Below are positions 34,526 to 46,276 of a DNA stretch of 64,000 nt, in pieces. Below the pieces are notes generated by a model, which saw nothing but the letters and a program-made list of their open reading frames with translations, did no database searches and was not told the DNA's origin. The first letter of the stretch is position 1; each line of letters begins with the position of its first letter. The DNA comes from Straminergon stramineum (taxonomy: Eukaryota > Streptophyta > Bryopsida > Hypnales > Calliergonaceae), in NCBI GenBank assembly GCA_963920665.1, contig OY987268.1:9736501-9800500 (forward strand). The letters are read 5' to 3'. The position numbers and the translations under genes were made by a program.

Positions 34526-34729
34526 GATCAAGTCCAACTTAGGCTTGCCCAAGTTATTTGGTGCCTTTTGGATAATATAACTTCATGTCTCTCATATAGT
34601 TTGAATTTTTTTTTGTGTTATTAATAGGTACTACAAACATCTACAAAAATTCTCACAAAATATTGTCAAATTTCATTTTAGGAGAGGCTACTCAAAGTTT
34701 TCAAGAGCTCTATAAAAGCTTATTGTCCT

Positions 34730-35398
34730 TTAACCCTTGAAAAACATTTCATTTTTGGACTTGGTCAAACTTCATTAGATTTCTACATTGAAATACACAT
34801 TTCAAAAATTTGATATTTTTCAAATGTATTAATGTTGGTCTAAAACTTAGTTTCATTTTTTCATAATTAAAAATATCAATTTGAATTTTATATGATTTTT
34901 CTAAGAAATTTCTTGGTAAAAATTGTAGTAATTATGAAAATGCTTTAAATAGTATGATTTTTTTAAGAAAAATGGAAAGAAATAGTGAAAAACATCATGG
35001 TATAATTGATATACACCTTGAGATGACACCAAGAGAAATTCAATATAAAAAGTTCAAAAGTAGTGTATTTTGAGATTTTAAGATGCTACCATCAAAGAGT
35101 CACAAAAATTATAATTTTAATCATTTTGAAAAGAAAATTCAAATGGAATAAAAAGTAGATTATTAGAGCTGCATTTTCAATTAAGCTTAAAAACATTTCA
35201 AATCAAGAATTATGTTTTCACTTTCAAAATGTTTGTAGGGCTTTGGGTAATTTCCTTTATGAGTTAAGGATTAAAGAACTTTTACAAGAATCTACCAAAA
35301 AAAATTGGTGGATGAAAAAAACGAAATTTTGTGTACTTGGAATGTGTTTGCATTCATTCATTATTCAAAATTTGGATGTTTTGTCTTTAAGGGGTTAA
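34730..35398 (+). mobile_element. TTAA element, family I (669 bp)
   Basis: Starts TTAA-CCCTTGAAAAACATTTC and ends GTCTTTAAGGGG-TTAA. It is non-coding. With the truncated copy on its left it forms an inverted pair around a ~205-bp spacer. Confidence 0.75.
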
Positions 35399-36013
35399 AA
35401 GACCATCTCCTCTAGATTTTAGCTCCAAAATTTTGAGTATGGATATTCAATAGACAATAGTACTCCGCACCCCTAAAATTGCAGTTTTAACATACTTTTG
35501 AAAATAAATATTCTTCACCGAATTAATTTTGGAATGCAACAAAATATTGAAAAGAAGTTAAAATGGACATATCCACCTTTACTACAAATTTCAACTACTA
35601 ACATTGAACCATTATTCTCAAATTTTTGATTGAAAAGAACTTTGGAACTCAAGGTGGGACTGAAAATACTATGGACCGTAATTTTTGCAATTACAGTATT
35701 ATAAGATGTGTTGATTAACCTTGCAACATGTTTGGAGCAAAAAAGAGGCTTTGGAATGATGTCAAAGGCTCGATACAGAATGAAGCATTATGATTTTTGG
35801 CCCAATTTTTCGTTTGAAATTTTTCTAAATGTATTTGAGGTGGGCACTGGTATAAAATTTATCATTGAGATATTATTGACTTCCCTACAAAGGAAGATGC
35901 TAAAAAGTGGATCACAATTTTTTTAACTATTTTAGTGTATGATTTTGACAACTTGTATTTTGGTTGTTGGCAAGCATTTACTAATTGCAACACAAGAAGC
36001 AAAGTGATTGATC
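35399..36013. other. AT-rich spacer, no gene recognised
   Basis: A 72-codon frame at 35708-35926 has no known motif. Confidence 0.35.
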
Positions 36014-36312
36014 ATGCATGATAACAAATTGAGGTTTACTTTGAAAATGCTTGGCGTTTTGAAATCGCAATGGATTGATTGTGAGTCTGAATGTTTGCAT
36101 GCTCAGTATTAGGGAGAAGCCATCATCCTCAATGTTCTCCAACTAGGTGAAACATTCATGTGGAATGTTGTAGTTGCTTTCACCGAACTTGGTGAGCAGT
36201 TTGTATGTGGTTCAAAGGACGAGTAGCTTTTCCCCGAACACATTGGAGAAGTCGTTGAAGAACTGCCTGCTACTGAGACTCTTCCAATTGTTGTGCGCTT
36301 GATTGCTTTGTG
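36014..36312 (+). pseudogene. Possible decayed coding sequence, unknown
   Basis: One reading frame from the ATG at 36014 stays open except for TAG at 36110-36112, a later TAG and a TGA near 36310. It has protein-like composition between stops (GEAIILNVLQLGETFMWNVV, then PEHIGEVVEELPATETLP). GC content is higher than in the flanks. I recognise no family; chance cannot be excluded. Confidence 0.2.
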
Positions 36313-38251
36313 ACTAAGGATTTTGAGGAGCTATGATGTGAGCACATCAATGAACGTCAACTTCATTAAACTGGGCACTTCGAGGATGGGCGGTCTGCAA
36401 CGTGATTCTATACCTATGCTAAATTTTTAGAGCTTTGTGTAAATTTGGGTCATAATTTTAGGGTCACGACTATTCGGTCATGATTTTTGGAGTTCTTGTG
36501 CTTCCATAGTTCAGGGATCAGTAGTTGTGTGCCTTTGGTGTAAACCTGTGATACTCCTTGCTAATGGAGGTCGTTTTATACTCTGACGCAGACACTGTAA
36601 CCACGTCCTTGTCTGCATTTGCATCGATGGAACAATTCGGGGATCAGTAGTTGAGAGCCTCTGCTGTCGTCAACCAAGTTTTAAGCTCTTAGAGAAGTTG
36701 TGTGCCCATATCTTCTGTGTTGATCGTCAGGCGAGGTCCGGGACAATCGTTGCTAGTTTTGGTCGTCTCCAATTAGCAGATGAGCTTTAGGGGAAGGCGA
36801 TTATTGATTTTTCGATGAAGGATTCTAGCGCATGAGAAATAAGAAATGCAATATGGATTGAAAATGGACAAATGTCCTTGCGTAGTTTATCGTAGCGTAT
36901 CCTATTCTATTATCCTTGTCTATAGACTATGGAATTCTCCAAAAAAATTCACAGGTGGGCATTTTGGTATTTTCCTGTGTTTCTTGGAGAGTCATGTTGC
37001 GATTTTCAGGCGACAATTGTAACTGGTGGTGATGAATTTGTGGGTAGATTATTATAACTTGAATCACAGGTCATCAACGCCAATTTCTTTAAATCAATTT
37101 CTTCCAATACTCCGGCACGAGGTCAAGCCTTCACATCGTTCTTAAATTAGGGTTTTAGGGTTTAGGGTTTACGGTGGGAAGCTTTGTAGAATTCGTGACA
37201 TTGTGGTGCTCTTTGCCCCAATACTTATTTTTACGGAATAGGAATGAAAACTTTCCAGAGAATGTGACAAGCACCTCGAATTCATTTGCTTCGGAGATTT
37301 GCCGATGGTTGAACAAAATCTCTGATTTGATCACTTCAGTGTACATGATTTTGTAGGCCAAGAGGTTTTCTACATTATGTCCTTTGTTCTTCTACATTAT
37401 ATCTTTAATGAGTATCAGATTGATCTGAACTGGCTTCTTCTAGTCTCGTTACAAATTTGGTAGCATGATGTAGTTAATGAATTATACAAGGTAGTAAGGC
37501 TGTTGTCTCGCGAATTGTTGTTGTGAATTCGAGTCTATCCGAGCAAGGCATCTTTCAGGGCTCCCATCTTTCAGGTTAGGTTGAATTCCTTGTAATAATT
37601 TACCAGGACTGGAATAATTTCTCACGTTTTTCTCACTGATATTTCTGTCGGCACTCTCTTCTATTCCATGACTTCGGCCTACTTAAATTTTTCCTCTTCT
37701 TGGTAACAAGATTCTTAATTCTCGTTGCGCATTTCTTTTCTCTCCGAAATAGCATCTCTTACCACCCCTGAACCCAGATTTCATCAATTTAAACGACATC
37801 TAGTATTTTGATGCAGATTTCTATGTGTTCATGAGGTCTCTGGACTTATGAGGTAAAATTGAACTCATTGAACATTTACTGTTTTCCAAGTGTTATTGAA
37901 AGCAGCTGATGCATTTAGGAGAATCTTTTATTCTAGTGCTACGAATTTTCCTCAGATGACAGAAGTCTAGAACCCCGCTCTAAACTTTACCTGACGAAAA
38001 TAAAATTAAAAATTAAAAATTAACTAATTAGTTAATTAATTAAATTCACCAAGGATGTGGTCCTCTGGTTATGTGTACTTTTTCCCCTTTTCAATGGAAA
38101 TTATCCATGAGTTTGAAGAGAAAAAACAAAAAACAAAAAACCACTTTACTCGACAAAAAATTGTGGAACAAATTGTTAACTAGGGATGATAAAATTTGGA
38201 GAATTGGAATTTAAATGAGAGACCACAAAACACAAATTTAACCACACCAAA
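36313..38251. other. Mixed spacer, GC-richer until ~37.9 kb, no supported gene
   Basis: Contains a ~25-bp direct repeat around 'gggatcagtagttg' (about 36515 and 36640) and telomere-like TTTAGGG repeats (37143-37170). Two fully overlapping 60-68-codon frames lie at 37155-37361. Telo-box motifs are common near plant 5' ends, but no gene follows that I can identify. Confidence 0.35.
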
Positions 38252-39470
38252 ATAATCCCTAAATGTTTTTGACTATGTTTTCACCAAAAACGCTCCAAAT
38301 CTGCCATTTCTAGTACAAGTACTAAACTTTAGAGAAAAAAACCTTTTTTGGATACATGTAAGTGTAGGATCTTGAAGTACACTATTTTGAAAAGATTTGG
38401 AAAAAATTTCAGAAATTTCCACCATGTAAATTGCATGATACTCGAGTTTGAATTGACAAAAATTCTTCTTTGGGCCTTGCGGAAAAAATGGGCAGCTACA
38501 CTTCACAAGCTCACATTCATATGAAAAAATGTCCAAAATGGTTGTGCTTCTTTGGATTCATTCTTTAAGGTAAGTTGGCAACATGATTAGAAAAATTCAG
38601 ATCATTTGGAATCGTATAACATATAGAAAAAAAATAGTCAATAGAAAGAAGTAGAGAATGATTCAAAATACTAAATTGTTAAGAATTAGTTACGGAATTG
38701 AAAAATGCCAAGTCCAATGGTTGAAATGTTGTAATAAACAATCTACATCATATGATTTTATTTTTTTTCCAAAATATTGAAAATTGAGTTAAATAAAGGA
38801 CTTCAAAGTTTATTTTAGAGTAGACCCGTAATTGCCTTCAAACTAAAACTCCTCATAACTTTCATTTCATTAATCAAAATGGAATGATTCAAAGCTTTCC
38901 ATGTACACATAAATCTAGAAAACCAATTTCAAATTTTTTGTTTTTTAAAAAAGTGACTCTTAAGAGAAACCTCAGCTACTTGGCAACTCTTTTTTTGGCT
39001 TTTTGAAAAAGTGCTAGGATGGTGATCACTTAAAATTTCATTAAGTATTGTATTTCTACATTCATCCATCTTTCAGACCAAAAACTATTTTATAATCATA
39101 TTCAGGCACTTTTCATCCAAATTTGGTGACTTCATCCACAATATTAAAAGGAATGGAGAATTTCTAGAAAAAATAGAGTACTTTTATTTGGCGAAAAGTA
39201 GACATTTATTTTGAAATGGTGCAATTCGGCCCCTTGGTGCAAAAAAAAAGGCTACTATGTGAGTTGCCCACTAAGCAATGAAAATTACAACCCATACGAT
39301 AATTTCTTAACCATGTAGTCAAAAGTTATGAAAATTGTTGAGCCTCAAAGCTACTCCTCGAGCAAATGTTGTGTGAAAATTTTAAAGAAATAAAATAAAA
39401 TTTCTATTTCTAGTGAGTTGTCCAAAATCGTTATACTGCCAAAAATACAATTTAAGGCTTTAGGGGATAA
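38252..39470 (-). mobile_element. TTAA-type element, family B (copy B3) flanked by ATAA
   Basis: Ends TCCCTAAATGTTTTTGAC at the left and GGCTTTAGGGG at the right. Flanked by ATAA on both sides (38252-38255 and 39467-39470) rather than TTAA, so the four bases are a true target duplication and not part of the element. It is about 280 bp longer than other B copies because of the repeat at 38990-39245. Non-coding. Confidence 0.8.
38990..39245 (+). repeat. Repeat O nested in element B3
   Basis: Matches 62087-62340 ('gaaaaagtgctaggatgg', 'gtattgtatttctacattc', 'gattacttttatctggcgaaa'-like line, 'aaatggtgcaat'). It is absent from the other B elements. Ends look inverted (GGCAACTC / GAGTTGCC), but the same bases occur in family B, so the boundary is uncertain. 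Confidence 0.55.
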
Positions 39471-39779
39471 AGGACAAGTTTTTACATCCATCTCCATGCT
39501 TGAAACAATATAACATTCTTGACCTTGAGTAGAAGATCCCTTTGCCTTCCTTGCATTAGAGAAAATCTAGACTTTCTAGAGGGTCATCTCACTACTTACT
39601 AGATGTGCAATTAGAGCAAAAAAAATATTTTAAAAAATATTTAAAATCATAGACCATGTGATTTCCTTAGGTGCCACACCAAATTCTAAATTTTTATTCC
39701 ATTTTTTAATTTCCTATATATGCATAGTTGAATGACTTAGTTCAGCCTTCTAGAGAGTCTAGATTTTCTTTAATGTGTG

Positions 39780-39836
<57 letters not shown>

Positions 39837-40048
39837 AAGAAGCCCACTTTGGATTTTTTTATAACTCAAGGAGACTCTCTTGACTTCATAATTTGGAATT
39901 CTTGTCAGACATTTTCAAAATGGATACTAATCATCCTCATCTACATATAAAGCTTTATTTCATGTCATTCCAATAAATACTACAAAAGCTAAAAGCTTTT
40001 TAAAATGAGCACCTAAATATATATTCTACAAAGATTAATTAATTTTAC
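39471..40048. other. AT-rich spacer with a (GA)n microsatellite
   Basis: (GA)n of about 49 bp at 39784-39832. 'ctagactttctagagggtc' and 'cttctagagagtctagattttct' (about 39568 and 39748) form an imperfect inverted pair around it. No gene. Confidence 0.5.
39784..39832. repeat. (GA)n microsatellite
   Basis: Uninterrupted AG/GA dinucleotide run. Confidence 0.98.
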
Positions 40049-40610
40049 TTAACCCTAAAGGCCAAGGCACATTTTAGGTAGAAATTATCAAAAATTGCCA
40101 CTTTTTAGGGCATCAAGAAAAAAATGAAAAAAAAGTGTTTTTTTTCAGAATTCAACCATACAAATTTGTACTAGACTTCTTTGGGAACATTTAGAAAAAA
40201 ATTTAGAAACTTTGACAGTACAAATTGAAAGATTACAATGTTTGAAGTTAGGTGAAAAAGTTTGTTTTCAACCTTACATGACAAGGCCAACAAACTTTAA
40301 CTCCTTCTAGAATGAGATTCTCACACTAAACATGGTTATTTTTTTGACATTTGCATCATGTATCACATAAGCTATACACCCACCAAATTTCAAAATCATA
40401 GGACAAGTTTTGCTCATGCTACCTAAACTGCCCGCAAAGTTTAGGGTGACATAACTTTTGATCAAGGCACCCAATCGGAAAAGATATTAGATTTTCAAGG
40501 AGGTATATAGTAATACATTATGTCCAAATTTCATGAATATCTAACCAAAAATGACTTCCTAGGAACCTACTCAAGATTTTTTGTATACATTTAACAAACA
40601 CTTGGTCATT
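40049..40610 (+). mobile_element. TTAA element, family C (copy C2, right end lost)
   Basis: TTAA-CCCTAAAGGCCAAGGCAC at the left, one C shorter than usual. The interior follows C1 closely to 'aacacttggtca' near 40605 and then departs. Non-coding. Confidence 0.75.
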
Positions 40611-42099
40611 ATATAGATTATATAGATTGATAAGTCTTCAAAACATATGAAGCTTTCAATTCCAAATAGTGAAGTGGAAGTTATGAAGGTTTTTTAATTC
40701 TCTAGGCAATGAAGGTAGAAAATACATATAAAGTCATTTTTAGAACTCAATATTGAAAATTTTCAAATCAAAGCAAAAAGAAATAATACCTATAGCTTAT
40801 TAAAACATTCTCACCATTGGGATTCATATTTCTACAATTCTTGTAAAAGTTATGACTATAACTTCCTAGCAACTTGATTAGAAAATAAATAATTAAAAGG
40901 GTGTCTAAATTTTGTGAAATTATGGTCCTAGTTTGCTCAAAAAATATATGTATATTAAATGACTACAGAATTCATAGAAATACAACTCTCATTCAATTCA
41001 TAGAAATTCAATTTACTCCACCCAATCTTACATCTCTTCTTTGTCAATAACTATAAACATACATTGTAAAGTTTTTTGGCCTCAACATTTTGACTAATCT
41101 AAAGCACAATTTCTCACCAACAAACACATCTCGTGCATGCAACAAACTCTAATTTTTAACAAAATTTTGATCCTAAAACACACAAGGTAGAAAATTTAGG
41201 GTTTGGAGGTCAAGACAAAAGTTAGATAAATGCAGCGACCTTAGATGAAATTAGAAAAAAACATCCAAATTTTGTAAGAATATCTTGGATGAAAGCCCAA
41301 ATTTTTTAATTATATTTTAAAATTGAACAAATTTTATTATATCATATATTGGATTGCCTAACTTTTTTTGCACTTTAATTAGTTATTAAGCAAAAGTTGC
41401 CCAAGCTACTTCGAAGTGATGGTCATAATTTAGTCTTTTCTCTTATTTAATAAAAACTTCTACTTTCTCATTTTTGTAAAGATGAATTTGAAATTTTTTT
41501 GGTTAAATTTTTTTACATCCATTGTCAACCCATTTTCCAACATATTGGCAAATTTGTTCAAATTCTAGACACATGTGTTTTTCTAAAAATTTTGAAAGAC
41601 ACAACTTGACATTTAAGAAGGGCTTCAAAAAAATCTTTTTTGAAGTTAAGGACATTGAACTTGCATTTGATGAGGATATTTACTTAAATTACTTTAGATA
41701 TGTACTTGAACAAGTTAACTAAAGGATTCAAGAATTAGATTTGTTAAAAAACATATATAGATTTATAATGATTTTGGCCTTGCTTCAGGTTTAGATATTA
41801 CAAAGCAATTATGGGCTTCAAAACATTGCAACATTTGAGGGGGGTAACCTCTTGAGTTTATAGCAAGGAATTATACCTTCTTACCTATGAATCCACCATT
41901 ACAAGTTTATCTACAATGGGCTTCTTCCCATTTGTGTCCACAATGGGCTCACTTACCTTGGTCATTGTAAAGTGTTCGGGCTAAGAAATCACTCTTTGCA
42001 TCACTAATTGTTTGGAATGCATTAAAAAAAAAAGTGGATAGGTTGGTTTGGATCAAAGTTAGCTTTGGCTTGCAATGGGTGTTCTTTTTTTTCATTGTC
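40611..42099. other. AT-rich spacer, no gene recognised
   Basis: Only short frames (66 codons at 41522, 63 at 41949 minus) without motifs. No intact element ends. Confidence 0.4.
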
Positions 42100-42640
42100 T
42101 TAACCCCTAAATTCCCAAGGCCTTTTTTGAGCTTGCACAAATTTACTTTGAATTGAACAAAAAAATGACATTTTGATAAGTTTTATAAAAAAAACTGAAT
42201 TGTAATCGTATAAATTCAAACTAGACATGTTAGAGATTACGTGGAAAAGGAAAATACAACAATATCACTTATGGATTGAAAGACTATAGTGTTTGATCAT
42301 GAGGGTGCTCAAATTATAAAAGTGATTTGAAGTCTTTCAGTCTTCTCTTCACATGTCAAATTTTTAAAAATAGTTACCAAAAAAATATGAGGTAAAAGGG
42401 CATAGCATGCATAACTCCAATCAATTTAAGGCTTCTCAAAATCCAATCTCTTATTTTTTTAAATGAATTTCTAAAGTGATTTTTCTCCAAGGTCTAGTGT
42501 ATTTGAGGCTCATTTCCAAAAGCCCTCAACACTGAAAAATCAAGGTTTGCAATCGACACCCTTGCAAAAAATAGTGAAAAGAAAACTTACAATCATTCAT
42601 TTTCAAAATTGGATTTCTGATGCTAAAACTAGACTCCAAA
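42100..42640 (+). mobile_element. TTAA element, family A (copy A3, right end lost)
   Basis: TTAA-CCCCTAAATTCCCAAGG at the left; matches A1 to the 'aaaactagactccaaaaa' block and stops there. Confidence 0.75.
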
Positions 42641-43084
42641 AAGAAAACAATGTCATGTAGAAATAGGTATAAGATAGATGAAAAACCTAAATCCTTAATA
42701 GTTCTCAGATGGAATTGAAACACATTAATAGCAACAAATAGATTGTTATAGCAAGAAAACACAACCATGTGCAATTTTTTTTTGATAAATTGTGAAAATT
42801 GAGTTAAAAAATGAATTCCATAAATAATTTTTCAAAAAAGAAGCTTGGATTGCTCCCAAAACAAGACCTTCTATAACTTTCTCATCACTAATCCACTTAG
42901 AATTAATCAAATTGTCCATGTAGACAAAAAAAATTCTCTACCAACAACAAATTCCAAAAGAAAAATTAATTTGAAACTTTTGTGGGTTTTTTTCCTGTTT
43001 GCTAAATTAAAACTTAGATTTATTGTGCCCTAACTTTTGCTCTTGGGTATGGATTGGAAATTAAAAAAATAATATTCCCCCAAA
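42641..43084 (-). repeat. Family-D fragment, inverse orientation
   Basis: 'gaccttctataactttctcat' and following text resemble the reverse of 50760-50850 in element D. No ends, no gene. Confidence 0.4.
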
Positions 43085-43353
43085 GCTAATGTGTTTTCAT
43101 GTCATCACAAAAAGTTTTCCAAAATGACGTCAAAAATTGACATCATAAGAACCTGACGACCAACGATCCCAGAACTACTTCGGGGAAATTAGCCAAATGT
43201 TCATTTTTGGAAGATTTTTCTGAATTTAACACTAAGGACATGAAGAAATTATGTAGCAACTAAGCGAAATTTAGCCAGTTTTGGGATCACTGCTGCTAAT
43301 TGACCATGCAATTTCTCGTGAGGAGAGACTTGGTCCTTTTAGGGTTTAACTAT
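43085..43353 (+). mobile_element. Family-C-like 3' end carrying a hAT-type MITE
   Basis: 'attgacatcataagaacc' to 'gagacttggtccttttaggg' parallels 7965-8514. The MITE at 43161-43292 splits it; the Harbinger-type MITE of 8036-8503 is absent here. Confidence 0.6.
43161..43292. mobile_element. hAT-type MITE (132 bp), empty at its TTAA
   Basis: Ends CAACGATCCCAGAACT and AGTTTTGGGATCACTG are inverted. The flanking octamers CTGACGAC and CTGCTAAT both resemble CTGCCGAC at 7988, the matching position in the MITE-free relative. Its internal TTAA (43226-43229) is uninterrupted, whereas the copy at 57099-58160 has element B7 inserted there. Confidence 0.75.
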
Positions 43354-44124
43354 TGTACTTTGTCACAAATGAATTGAACACATGATGATGGGTATGCAAG
43401 TGTGTGAGCATCAGCATTCGTAAAATTGGCTAAAATTAGCTTGGATTCTACTTAGTTTTTTCCTATACTAAATGTACATGTGAGCAAATCTTCAAAAAAG
43501 TAAAATTTGAGCAATTTTGCAAAGCTCATTAACAGAAACGTCGCAAATTGGTTTATTCATCCGCGTCTGTAGTCGCAGTCATCTGCTATGGTTGGTATGA
43601 TGTATTCATTGAAATCCACCTTAAGCCGTTGATCTTTAGCAAAGGTGGCTCCATCCCACTGCCCATTTTGTAGAGTAATTAGGGTTTAGGGGATAACACT
43701 AAGCCTCTAGTTTAACAACTTCATCTCTCTAGCGCTATAGTTTTTGAGCATGTGAGATAAGTTAAATTTTCTTGGTGACTGCGCAATCGCGCTTTTACTT
43801 CTGCATATTTTTTCCTTGTCTTGGGGCGATCTGCTCCATTGTTGCATCTCCACTCTTGAGATCAGTGCCTTCAAGTTTGGAGGGAGTCCGGGACTATCAA
43901 ATTTGAATTTGTCACGTTACTTATGTAGCAAAGATTGATTTTTGTTATTTCAAAAAAATTTGTTGTTGTGGACTTACAGAGTTGTCGTCCTGAGTTGCTT
44001 TGAATGTTGGAGCGCTGTCACTTGAAATTGCAAGTGCCAATTGCTGTGTGCTGTGCAATTTAGGAGATTCTTGTCTCTTGCATTCATTGCATTGTAGAAA
44101 TGGAGGCTCTAATTCAATGAGGGT
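43354..44124. other. Repeat J fragment, then upstream region of the hAT relic
   Basis: 43354-43425 matches J ('gtcacaaatgaattgaac', 'gatgatgggtatgcaag'). 43540-44124 is GC-richer, includes 'attagggtttagggg', and leads into the transposase frame; it may hold the element's 5' untranslated region. Terminal repeats of the hAT element were not found. Confidence 0.45.
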
Positions 44125-44799
44125 TTGGACTTTGGAGCGGTTGGCAAAACAATGATGTTCTTTGCAATCAAAAAACATGGTTTCAATCTCATAGTCACTT
44201 GCATTTGCAGATTTTCTTTTTGCTTCATCAATCTTGCTTTTGGAATCGTTTCTCTCTTGCAATCTTGTAAGGTGTGCATCTTGGGGAATTGGGGTATAGG
44301 TTTTGCTATAATGGCGCCTTGCTTGAAGCTACCCAACAACTTCCGGGTGAAGACCTTCTGGCCCAACTACTACAACCGAGGTGTGGGAAATTTTTTGCCG
44401 ATGACAAAGGGAAGTGGTGCAATGGTGTTTGTGTTGCCCCTTGAGATCGAGATTTCCTCCAACTTGGAAGAGAAGGTGACACATATTTTTGAGACCCAAC
44501 TCACCGAGCCTACATTTGTACTTGCGAAACTCCAATGCCCATCGGAAGCCACCATGGTGTCGCCTAAGGGATGCAATGATGGTGAGGGGCTTTCTACAAG
44601 GAGGGGGAAGTGGAAGGGTGTAGTAACTGCTGCTTCTTGCGCTCCAAAACAAAAGAAGGTCACCCCGAGCATGATCACGAGGAGGTGGTAGGTGGTGTGG
44701 GCATGTAAGTATATCTAGACAGAAGGTGAGTTTGATGCCAACGACGACTAAACTGGAGTTATTTGTCAAAGCTATAGCACAATAAGTAGAAGACGAAAG

Positions 44800-45642
44800 G
44801 TGATGGTGCCAAAGGGTGACAACTTGGAGAAGCATGAGGGGAAGAGGACGTGCAAAGAGGATGGTGTGCCCTTCCCTTATCTCAAGAAGGGTGACACCTT
44901 TACCAAGCTCGATTGCAAATACTTGAAGTACTGCAAACTTTGGATTGGCCGCAAGTACGTTGGAATTGTGGCGGATCAACTCATTGCCAGTTTGGAGGGC
45001 AAACTGAAACGAAAGGGAGTACAATTCTCCACCTTATTTCAAGTTCTAAGTCACGATCGTCCAATGTGTGATTACAAACGTGAGCAATATTTGTTGAGGC
45101 ACTTTAAGGTGAAGAATTTGCCTAAAAAACACTGGTCTAAGAGTAGTGGTTGGGAGATGAGTGAGCATTTGCATGCAAGTGATCTATCTGCTTTGAAGGC
45201 CATGGTTCAGTCTGCACGCATCATTTCCATTAGTGTAGATGAAGTGACAAATATTGACAATACATCTTGGCTTGGTGTGCATGTTTACACGATGGACTCT
45301 TGGGAGAGGGTCCCGCACTTGCTACATCTGTCATGTATTTCCGATGTTACCGATGGTGACACCGCAGACCACTTAACAAATGTGATTATGTACTCTTTGT
45401 TGGGTGAAGGAGGGTTGAGTCGAGAGGACATAGCATCCAAGCTTTTTTTCTTTGGGGCCGATGGGGAGTCTACATTTCAAGGACTGAAAAAGGGTGTCAC
45501 TACCCAAATTCGAGATAAATGGGCCCCTTTCGTTCTCAGTGCTAGCTACGCTAGTCATTGTATAAACCTTGTGGTGGAGACATTGTCCAACTACCCCATG
45601 GTTTTATGTTTGGAAGGGATTTTTCAATTTGTCTATGCATAA
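44800..45642 (+). pseudogene. hAT transposase, N-terminal and catalytic core fragment
   Basis: 280 open codons. About residues 8-50 have Cys and His residues (KHEGKRTCKED, LDCKYLKYCK) where a BED-type DNA-binding finger is expected. ARIISISVDEVTNIDNTSWL (from about 147) contains the first conserved Asp block, then LFFFGADGESTFQGLKKGVT and SHCINLVVETLS. These match the core of a plant hAT transposase group as I remember it. The TAA at 45640-45642 interrupts the segment just before the FCHSHKRH block, which continues in the same frame. Confidence 0.85.
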
Positions 45643-45795
45643 TTTTGCCACAGCCACAAACGACACACTAAGCTATAAAAGCTAGCTAATCTCATGGAAA
45701 CTAAGGCCAAAAAAATGTTGAGGAATGTTGAGACACACTGGATTTCCATGAGGAGTCTAGCGCAAAGAATCATGAGTGAATAAAAAACTCTACTG

Positions 45796-46276
45796 GTGAA
45801 GATGGGATTGGACATGGGTGCATCTATTGGGCATAAAGGCAACGTTGGGGCTGCCAATAAGTTTGACTACTTGGTTGACGTTGAGGTCCTACTTTCACTA
45901 GCATGCTTCATACCTTTGTTGAATGTTGTTCATTGCTTGATGAAGCTGACCCAAGCCCGTGATATTTTTATTTGTGATTTTATGCAATCCATCAAGGTTT
46001 GCCAAAATGAGCTTGCAAAGATGTTCATTGATAAGTCCTCAATCTACAACACGGTGGAGTTCACTCGCTACAATGAACTAATTCAACTAAAGAGTGTCGA
46101 TATTCCTCTGGAATGGAGGGACTTGCCAGGTGACAGTGGCATTTGCCACTTGGTGTTCAACTTCGACATCACTACAACTTTTGCTCACTATAGAGACAAT
46201 CAAACAAGGAACCACATATTTGTAACTCAAGAGGAGTACAACTGCGTGCAAGACAATGTGGAGCATCAATTTGCAG
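45796..46276 (+). pseudogene. hAT transposase, middle fragment ending at a splice donor
   Basis: Same frame as 44800-45642 after stops at 45676 and 45781 (METKAKKMLRNVETHWISMR lies between them). Residues such as LLNVVHCLMKLTQARDIFIC follow the family pattern of the insertion and helical region. The coding sequence stops matching after HQFA, exactly at ttgcag|gtgagt, supporting a phase-1 intron from 46277. Confidence 0.8.

Noticed and set aside
45640..45783. Three TAA codons read as sense (variant genetic code)
   Set aside because: The first falls where related transposases appear to have Tyr, and other genuine and spurious stops here include TAG and TGA; ordinary decay explains them.
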